DNA of 64,000 bases from Geomonas oryzae (GTDB taxonomy: Bacteria > Desulfobacterota > Desulfuromonadia > Geobacterales > Geobacteraceae): assembly GCF_004117875.1 (NCBI RefSeq), contig NZ_RAHW01000002.1, forward strand, positions 310,001 to 374,000. The letters are read 5' to 3'. Under the pieces are notes generated by a model. The model was not told the origin of the DNA. It searched no databases and was given only the letters and a program-made list of their open reading frames with translations. Made by a program: the position numbers and the translations under genes. Shown here one piece after another: positions 60,739 through 64,000 of this stretch; positions within the stretch are counted from its first letter, which is position 1, and each line of letters starts with the position of its first letter.

Positions 60739-63240
60739 GTGCCACGTTTCACCATCTTCAAAAAGATCCTAGTCATCACGCTGCTGCTCTCCCTGCTGCC
60801 GCTCTTCGTCTCGTCCGTCATCCTCCTGGCCAACCTGCAGGCGACCAGCGCAAAGCTCTCGACGGAGATAACGGAATCCGACGACCGCCAGGCCGTCGAG
60901 TCGCTGCAGATGAGGGCGCGGGACCTCGCGGAAAACATAAAGGATTTCCTGCACCAGTGCGAGAGCGACCTCCTCTTCGTCTCCCGGTCGCGTCTGGACC
61001 GGGAGACCCTGCTCGACTTCTACCAGACCAGGCTCTCAGAGGTCTGGCAGCGCGGCGGCGGCGCCACCGAAGCCCAGGGGACCCACGAGTTCCGCCCCAT
61101 CTACCGCTCCATCGCAATCATCGACGCAAAGGGGCGGGAGCGCCTGGCGATCCGTAACGGCACCTTGGTCCCGGAAAGGGAGCTTGCCGACGTCTCCGAC
61201 CCCGCGAACACGGAGTTCAAAAGCGAGGATTACTTCCGCCGCGTGCGCGCCTTGAAACCTGGCGAGATCTACGTCTCGCACCTGACCGGCTTTCACGTCA
61301 GCAAGCAGGAGCAGCTAGCGGGCGCCCCGGACCCGGAAAGCGCCTACGACGGAAAGATTTACCAGGGTGTGATCCGCTTCGGAGCGCCGCTTTTCGACCG
61401 CAAAGGGAACTTCGCAGGCATGGTGCTCCTCTCCCTGGATCACCGCCACCTGATGGAGTTCACCCAGCACATCGACCCGGGCAAGAACGCGGCGTCGCTC
61501 TTTCCCTCCTACCAAAGCGGCAACTACGCATTTTTGTTCGACGACGAGGGGTGGATCATCACGCACCCGAAGTACTGGGACATCCGCGGTGTGGACCCCG
61601 GCGGGAAGCTGGTCCCCCCCTACAGCAGCAGGTCTAGCAAGGCGGACGTGGAAAGCGGTCGCATCCCCTTCAACCTCGACTTCGCCGGTTTCATCCATCC
61701 CGGATACCCGCAGGTGGCCGCGGCGGTGCGCGCCAAGCGGGAGGGGCACGTGGACATCACCAACGTGGGGGGTGCCAAGAAGATCATGGCCTATGCGCCG
61801 ATCTTCTACGACACCGGCGACTACGCGAAGCACGGCATCTTCGGCGGCGTCACCATAGGTTTCCAGGTGGACCGCTTCCACGAGGCATCCCGCAAGGGAA
61901 GCAGGCTCATCAGCCGCCAGCTCGGGGAGCACCGCAAGGCAAGCGCCGCCATCATCCTCATCACCGCCGTCTTCTCCGCGCTTTCAGCCTGGCTTTTGTC
62001 ACGCGGCATCAGCGTGCCGCTCAGGCAGCTCACCGTGAGCGCCAAAAAGCTTGCCGCCGGAGACAGCGCGGTCCGGGTCGCGGTGAACTCGGCCGACGAG
62101 ATCGGCGTCCTCGCCCAGACCTTCAACTACATGGCCGACGAGCTGGACCGCCGCAAACACAGCCTCCTCGCCACCCTGGATGAGCTCAAGCAGTCACGGC
62201 TGGAGATCCTGGACGAACGCAACTTCAAGGAGAGCGTGCTGCAGAGTATCTCGAGCGGCATCGTCACCTTCTCCCCGGAGGGGTTCCTCACCTCCATCAA
62301 CAGCACCGGCCGCCTCTTTTTGGGCGAAGGGATCACGACGGGGATGCACTACCGCGAGGTTTTCAACGGCTGGGGAATGCTGGGCGACCGTATCGCCGAC
62401 GTCTTTGCAACCGGTTCCGGGTACGGTCGCGAAACCTTCCGTTTCGACCATGAACCGGGCAAGACCCATTTCGACGTCGGCTTCTTCCCCATCGGCGTCG
62501 ATTCCGACCAGGGGCTTACCGTGACCCTGCGCAACGAGACCGAGCGCGAGAATCTGCACGAGGAGATGATGAGACTCGACCGGCTCGCCTCCCTTGGGAA
62601 GCTCTCGGCGGGGATCGCCCACGAGGTGCGCAACCCGCTGACCGGGATCTCGCTGTTACTGGACGACCTGCACGACCAGGCGACCTCCAACCCGGCGGAC
62701 AAGGAGCTCATCAAGAAGGCCCTCGTCGAGATCGAACGGGTGGAAAAGCTGATCAACGCCCTTTTGAACTACTCGTCGCCGGTGCGCGCGGAGTTCAGGG
62801 AGTGCGACCTCAATCGGCTCGTGAACGACACCGTGCTCCTGATGCGGCGACCGTGCGAGAAACAGCAGGTGCAACTGGTAATGAACGAGGGGGAGGTCCC
62901 CGCTTTCCGTTTCGACCCGGAGAAGATCAAGCAGGCGGTGCTCAACATCATCAAGAACGCGCAGCAGGCCCTACCCGGCGGCGGACGCATCGAGGTCTCC
63001 ACTTCGGTTTCCGAGGGCTACGCCGTCATCACCATCAGCGACGACGGCCCTGGCATCGCCAGCGAGGACCAGCCTCTCATCTTCGAACCGTTCTTCACGA
63101 GAAAGGGCGCCGGCACCGGTCTCGGGCTGTCGATCACCCAGCGCATCGTCGAGGAACACCAGGGGCGGGTACAGGTGGAAAGCGCGCCGGGCCGGGGCAC
63201 GCGGTTCACCGTCGAGCTGCCGCTTGGCGATCAACAGTAA
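60739..63240 (+). CDS. Membrane sensor histidine kinase (Cache-HAMP-PAS-HisKA, NtrB-like)
   Basis: 833 residues, GTG start seven bases after GGAGAG. A membrane helix at ~9-31 is followed by a large periplasmic region (~32-400) with a double-Cache-like layout. A second helix (~401-423) leads to HAMP (~424-478), PAS (~490-605), HisKA with phospho-His628 in GIAHEVRNPLTGIS, and HATPase (VLNIIKNAQQALPGGG, FEPFFTRKGAGTGLGLSITQRIV). The kinase type is NtrB/AtoS-like. The sigma-54 response regulator 67 bases downstream is the evident partner. The periplasmic ligand is unknown. Confidence 0.95.
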   Translation: MPRFTIFKKILVITLLLSLLPLFVSSVILLANLQATSAKLSTEITESDDRQAVESLQMRARDLAENIKDFLHQCESDLLFVSRSRLDRETLLDFYQTRLSEVWQRGGGATEAQGTHEFRPIYRSIAIIDAKGRERLAIRNGTLVPERELADVSDPANTEFKSEDYFRRVRALKPGEIYVSHLTGFHVSKQEQLAGAPDPESAYDGKIYQGVIRFGAPLFDRKGNFAGMVLLSLDHRHLMEFTQHIDPGKNAASLFPSYQSGNYAFLFDDEGWIITHPKYWDIRGVDPGGKLVPPYSSRSSKADVESGRIPFNLDFAGFIHPGYPQVAAAVRAKREGHVDITNVGGAKKIMAYAPIFYDTGDYAKHGIFGGVTIGFQVDRFHEASRKGSRLISRQLGEHRKASAAIILITAVFSALSAWLLSRGISVPLRQLTVSAKKLAAGDSAVRVAVNSADEIGVLAQTFNYMADELDRRKHSLLATLDELKQSRLEILDERNFKESVLQSISSGIVTFSPEGFLTSINSTGRLFLGEGITTGMHYREVFNGWGMLGDRIADVFATGSGYGRETFRFDHEPGKTHFDVGFFPIGVDSDQGLTVTLRNETERENLHEEMMRLDRLASLGKLSAGIAHEVRNPLTGISLLLDDLHDQATSNPADKELIKKALVEIERVEKLINALLNYSSPVRAEFRECDLNRLVNDTVLLMRRPCEKQQVQLVMNEGEVPAFRFDPEKIKQAVLNIIKNAQQALPGGGRIEVSTSVSEGYAVITISDDGPGIASEDQPLIFEPFFTRKGAGTGLGLSITQRIVEEHQGRVQVESAPGRGTRFTVELPLGDQQ

Positions 63241-63307
63241 GCCGGTTGAGTCCGGGACGGTAAAGCGTGAAAGCTGTGCAGAGCATCCGGAACAGGAAAA
63301 GGAACGC

Positions 63308-64000
63308 ATGGAAAAGATACTGATCATCGACGACGAAGCCTTCATCTGCGAAAACGTGCAGCGCATCCTATCCGGAGAAGGGTTCCAGGTCTGCACCGCC
63401 CAGACCGGACAGGAAGCCCGCGACATCGTCGCCTCGGAGCAGATCGATCTCGCCCTTTTGGACCTGAACCTCGGAACCGAGAACGGCATCGACGTCCTCA
63501 AGGCCCTGAAGGAGCTCGACCCGGAGCTGCTGGTGATCATCATAACCGGGTACGGCTCGGTCGAAAGCGCGGTGGAATCGCTGCAGCTTGGTGCCTTCCA
63601 TTACATGAAAAAGCCGTTCAAGGCGGACGCCTTGCGCCTCATCGTAAAGCTCGCGCTGAAGACCCAGACCCTGAAGCGCGAGGTGCGCAAGCTGCGTCAG
63701 GGAAACGCCTCGCTCCCTGGTTCCTCCCCCATCATCGGGAAAAGCGATGCCTTCAACGAGGTGGTGGCCCAGGTGCGCGAAATAGCACGCATCCCCTCTA
63801 CGGTCCTGGTCACCGGCGAATCGGGGACCGGCAAGGAACTGGTGGCCCGGGCCATCCACGACCTGTCGGACCGCAAGGAGGCCCCCTTCATCGCCATCAA
63901 CTGCGCCTCGATACCGGCGACGCTCCTTGAGAGCGAACTCTTCGGCCACGAGAAAGGGTCCTTCACCGGTGCGAGCGGACGCAAGAAGGGGCTCTTCGAG
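63308..64000 (+). CDS. NtrC-family sigma-54 response regulator, 3' end outside window
   Basis: 231 residues are visible from ATG 63308 (preceded by AAAGGA); the frame is still open at the window end. Residues 1-120 are a receiver with phospho-Asp52 in LALLDLNLG. The AAA+ domain starts near 140, with Walker A GESGTGKE and a sigma-54 contact loop reading GSFTGA instead of the more usual GAFTGA. It lies 67 bases after a Cache-type sensor kinase and should be its response regulator. The DNA-binding end is not visible. Confidence 0.95.
   Translation, partial: MEKILIIDDEAFICENVQRILSGEGFQVCTAQTGQEARDIVASEQIDLALLDLNLGTENGIDVLKALKELDPELLVIIITGYGSVESAVESLQLGAFHYMKKPFKADALRLIVKLALKTQTLKREVRKLRQGNASLPGSSPIIGKSDAFNEVVAQVREIARIPSTVLVTGESGTGKELVARAIHDLSDRKEAPFIAINCASIPATLLESELFGHEKGSFTGASGRKKGLFE

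Overview
The window is a GC-rich bacterial chromosome segment, densely coded on both strands. The gene content points to a free-living anaerobic delta-type proteobacterium of the Geobacter/Geomonas/Citrifermentans kind. That is inferred from a very high density of two-component, chemosensory and c-di-GMP genes, sigma-54 activators, a double-cubane-cluster ATPase pair, an FadL-type porin and a long UbiD-family menaquinone decarboxylase; no marker gene or rRNA is present to prove it. I see no rRNA, tRNA, CRISPR, prophage or insertion sequence.

Layout. 1-5.2 kb: three co-oriented c-di-GMP genes (GAF-GGDEF cyclase cut by the window edge, double-PilZ protein, V4R-like/GAF/HD-GYP phosphodiesterase). 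5.2-10.3 kb: a methyltransferase, an FadL porin, an AT-rich array of about twelve 21-bp units, an exported helical protein of unknown role, dispersed repeats and a transglutaminase. 10.3-14.1 kb: a tandem rhodanese, then a double-cubane-cluster/activase pair with a divergent LysR regulator. 14.1-17.7 kb: small metabolic genes (GGQ release-factor-like protein, tautomerase, flavin reductase-like protein, ADP-ribosylglycohydrolase, ACP phosphodiesterase).

17.9-30.5 kb: a chemosensory cluster with Wsp architecture (CheW, CheR-TPR, CheW, MCP, CheA-REC, CheB) that lacks a WspR-type cyclase and continues into REC-kinase, REC-PAS-kinase and a sigma-54 activator. 30.7-43.8 kb (minus strand): L-2-hydroxyglutarate oxidase, exonuclease, acyl-CoA ligase, thioesterase, SRPBCC protein, parvulin, pdxJ, glmM, cdaR-like, cdaA, folP, ftsH, tilS; transcription runs from tilS downward. 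44-49.9 kb (minus strand): oligopeptide-type ABC permeases, solute-binding lipoprotein and TPR lipoprotein, with no ATPase subunits.

50-56 kb (plus strand): the segment I find most interesting. A two-domain kinase/P-loop protein, a tiny two-helix membrane protein and a sodium/solute symporter fused to GAF and PP2C (SpoIIE) phosphatase domains have overlapping ends, and are followed by a STAS antagonist and an HATPase anti-sigma kinase. This reads as an Rsb-type partner-switching module whose phosphatase is built onto a transporter. 56-64 kb: lgt, DUF4124 protein, HIT protein, TlyA-type methyltransferase, UbiD-family decarboxylase, then a Cache sensor kinase and a sigma-54 response regulator cut by the window end.

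Several families of dispersed palindromic and 8-bp tandem repeats sit between operons and help correct gene starts.
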